Shown piece after piece: positions 3,803 to 5,130 of a DNA stretch of 5,130 nucleotides. A program made the translations under genes and the position numbers. This DNA is from an uncultured Collinsella sp. (GTDB lineage: Bacteria > Actinomycetota > Coriobacteriia > Coriobacteriales > Coriobacteriaceae): NCBI GenBank assembly GCA_902465425.1, contig CABQNA010000120.1:1-5130 (forward strand), written 5' to 3'. How positions within the stretch are numbered: position 1 is the stretch's first letter; every line of letters starts with the position of its first letter. The notes below the pieces were generated by a model. That model did no database searches, was not told the origin of the DNA, and worked only from the letters and a program-made list of their open reading frames with translations.

Positions 3803-5130
3803 GGTGTCCTCCAACTTGTTCGTTGCGTTCGCGCGCGGTGGCGCCGGCGGTAAAGCTTAATCCCTTGACGAGCGCGTTCTTGCCGTACTTGCCTTTCACG
3901 GCCAGGACGGCGCGCGCCAGGTCGCGCTCGCGCTCATCGGCCTCGATATCGCTGAACAGATCGATGGTGGCAAATTCCTCGGGCATGAGGTTGCCAAATC
4001 CCAGGTTGATGCGCTTGACCGGTCGTTTGGGATCGACAGTCTGCGCCCAGAGCTCATCGAAATAGCCCATGATCTTCTTAAACGAATTGGTACGCTCGGG
4101 CAGCTTTCGCGAGGCGTTAGAGTGCGCAAAGAGTGCGGCATAGCCACCGCGCGGTTTGCCGCCATGCTCTCCCACAAAGATGCCATCGATTGCCTGCGCT
4201 TCGCGCACCAGGCGACGCCGTTCGTCATCGCGCTGGACGGGCTTGGGCGCACGGGGCGCGAGCTCGGGGCCGGCGGTTGCGGTGGGTTCGATACTCGATG
4301 TGCTCGAGCGCAGGTGCCCGCATCCGTCCACATACTGCGCTGTACCGCTGGCGTCGAGGCGGCGTATGTCGGCGCGTTCACTCGCGTAGCCCACAAAGAG
4401 CGAGATGCTGTCGCAGACCACGTGCTTATCGACCAAGTCTAAAACGGCGTTGTCGACCATCTCGCGCAAGACGGTATAGGCCTGTTCGTAGGCATAACCC
4501 TTCGAGAGCACCTGTCCTGTGGTGGTCGAAGTTGCTTGCGGGCGATAGGCTTGGATATCGGCGATGGTTGTCGGCTCGCGCCCGAAGGCATGGTCGATGA
4601 GATATTCGGCATTGACGCCGAGCTCGTCATAAAGCAGGTTTTCGTCGAGCGCCGCGACGCCCATCAGATCGTAGACGCCGTATTTCTCGAGGCGGGCTGC
4701 CACGCCGGGACCGATGCCCCAGATATCGGTGATGGGACGATGGGGCCAGATCTCCTTGCGAAAGGTCTCGTCGTCGAGTATGCCGATGCGGCTGGGTACG
4801 TGCTTGGCGGTAATGTCGAGCGCTACCTTGGCCTGGAATAGGTTGGGGCCGATGCCGACCGTCGCCGTGATGCCGGTGCGCGCGAGGACCTCGTCGCGCA
4901 GCGTGCAGGCGAACCCTTCCGCATCGGTGTGATAGAGGTCCAGATAGGGCGTCACGTCGATAAAGCACTCATCGATGGAGTAGACGTGCACGTCCTGGGG
5001 GCTGACGTATTCCAGATAGATACCGTAGATTTTCGCCGACACCTCCATGTAATGCTGCATGCGCGGTACGGCCGTGATGTAGTCGATGCCATCGGGAATT
5101 TCGAACAGACGGCAGCGATTGTGTATCCCG
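3795..5130 (-). CDS. UmuC-type Y-family translesion DNA polymerase, N-terminus outside window
   Basis: This is a low-fidelity polymerase of the DinB/UmuC superfamily that copies damaged templates. The frame is open to the right edge; 444 residues are visible, starting in GIHNRCRLFEIPDGIDYITAVP, with no credible start, so roughly the first 100 residues (first catalytic Asp and part of the fingers) lie outside. Numbering from the first complete codon (5127-5129), the palm motif SIDECFID is at 51-58, with catalytic D53 and E54 intact. ITATVGIGPNLFQAK follows at 87-101. The thumb helix-hairpin-helix around DIWGIGPGVAARL is at 135-147. The little finger begins near 205, and the C-terminus is KYGKNALVKG ... 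GATARERNEQVGGHRA, characteristic of the Gram-positive UmuC group. Residues about 275-334 (4128-4307) are an extra, charged and Pro-rich stretch inside the little finger. The stop overlaps the YolD-like gene by 8 nt. SOS control cannot be judged because the promoter is not in the window. Confidence 0.94.
   Translation of the reverse strand, partial: GIHNRCRLFEIPDGIDYITAVPRMQHYMEVSAKIYGIYLEYVSPQDVHVYSIDECFIDVTPYLDLYHTDAEGFACTLRDEVLARTGITATVGIGPNLFQAKVALDITAKHVPSRIGILDDETFRKEIWPHRPITDIWGIGPGVAARLEKYGVYDLMGVAALDENLLYDELGVNAEYLIDHAFGREPTTIADIQAYRPQATSTTTGQVLSKGYAYEQAYTVLREMVDNAVLDLVDKHVVCDSISLFVGYASERADIRRLDASGTAQYVDGCGHLRSSTSSIEPTATAGPELAPRAPKPVQRDDERRRLVREAQAIDGIFVGEHGGKPRGGYAALFAHSNASRKLPERTNSFKKIMGYFDELWAQTVDPKRPVKRINLGFGNLMPEEFATIDLFSDIEADERERDLARAVLAVKGKYGKNALVKGLSFTAGATARERNEQVGGHRA
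3808..3812 (-). promoter_or_regulatory. Ribosome binding site fixing the GTG start of the YolD-like gene
   Basis: GGAGG (complement strand) lies 5 nt before GTG at 3802 and inside the last codons of the polymerase gene. It selects the GTG over the upstream TTG at 3814 and implies that ribosomes finishing the polymerase can reinitiate on the YolD-like gene. Confidence 0.75.

Noticed and set aside
4122..4600. Several open frames on the plus strand inside the polymerase gene
   Set aside because: They are antisense to conserved polymerase sequence, Arg- and Ala-rich, and lack ribosome binding sites.

Overview
The window is about 5.1 kb of fairly GC-rich, gene-dense bacterial DNA with strong Shine-Dalgarno sites. 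The protein types are a Clostridium-type short flavodoxin, a DUF3793 protein, a YolD-like protein paired with a UmuC-type polymerase, and a polar amino acid ABC transporter. Together they suggest a high-GC Gram-positive anaerobe of the Coriobacteriia type (a Collinsella-like gut organism). This assignment is inferred from protein style and composition, not from a marker gene.

Layout, left to right. (1) Positions 1-1503, plus strand: the end of an amino acid ABC importer operon, with a permease entering from outside the window followed by its ATPase. (2) Positions 1524-1571: a 21-bp perfect hairpin between convergent genes, probably a bidirectional terminator. (3) Positions 1621-2791, minus strand: a two-gene operon, a DUF3793 protein followed by flavodoxin. 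(4) Positions 2792-2966: a divergent promoter region holding a recognisable promoter on each strand. A near-perfect inverted repeat (GACACCCC-ATG-GGGGTATC) sits over the expected plus-strand transcription start and closely resembles operators of the CsoR/RcnR (DUF156) metal-sensing repressor family. (5) Positions 2967-3350, plus strand: a small membrane-anchored protein with a Cys pair and a C-terminal heavy-metal-associated (HMA) domain carrying GMSCDGC. (6) Positions 3377-5130, minus strand: a UmuC-type Y-family DNA polymerase running off the right edge, and a YolD-like gene overlapping its 3' end by 8 nt.

How the genes may work together. The permease and ATPase form one import complex with a substrate-binding protein not seen here. 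The central block (DUF3793, flavodoxin, HMA protein, metal-type operator) reads as a small metal/redox locus: the flavodoxin can replace ferredoxin when iron is short, and the HMA protein is likely to handle Cu(I) or a similar thiophilic metal at the membrane. The polymerase and YolD pair is a translesion DNA synthesis module.

Nothing in the window looks like a CRISPR array, insertion sequence, phage or RNA gene. The least ordinary parts are the operator-plus-HMA arrangement, the Cys-bearing DUF3793 protein, and an extra segment in the polymerase little-finger region.
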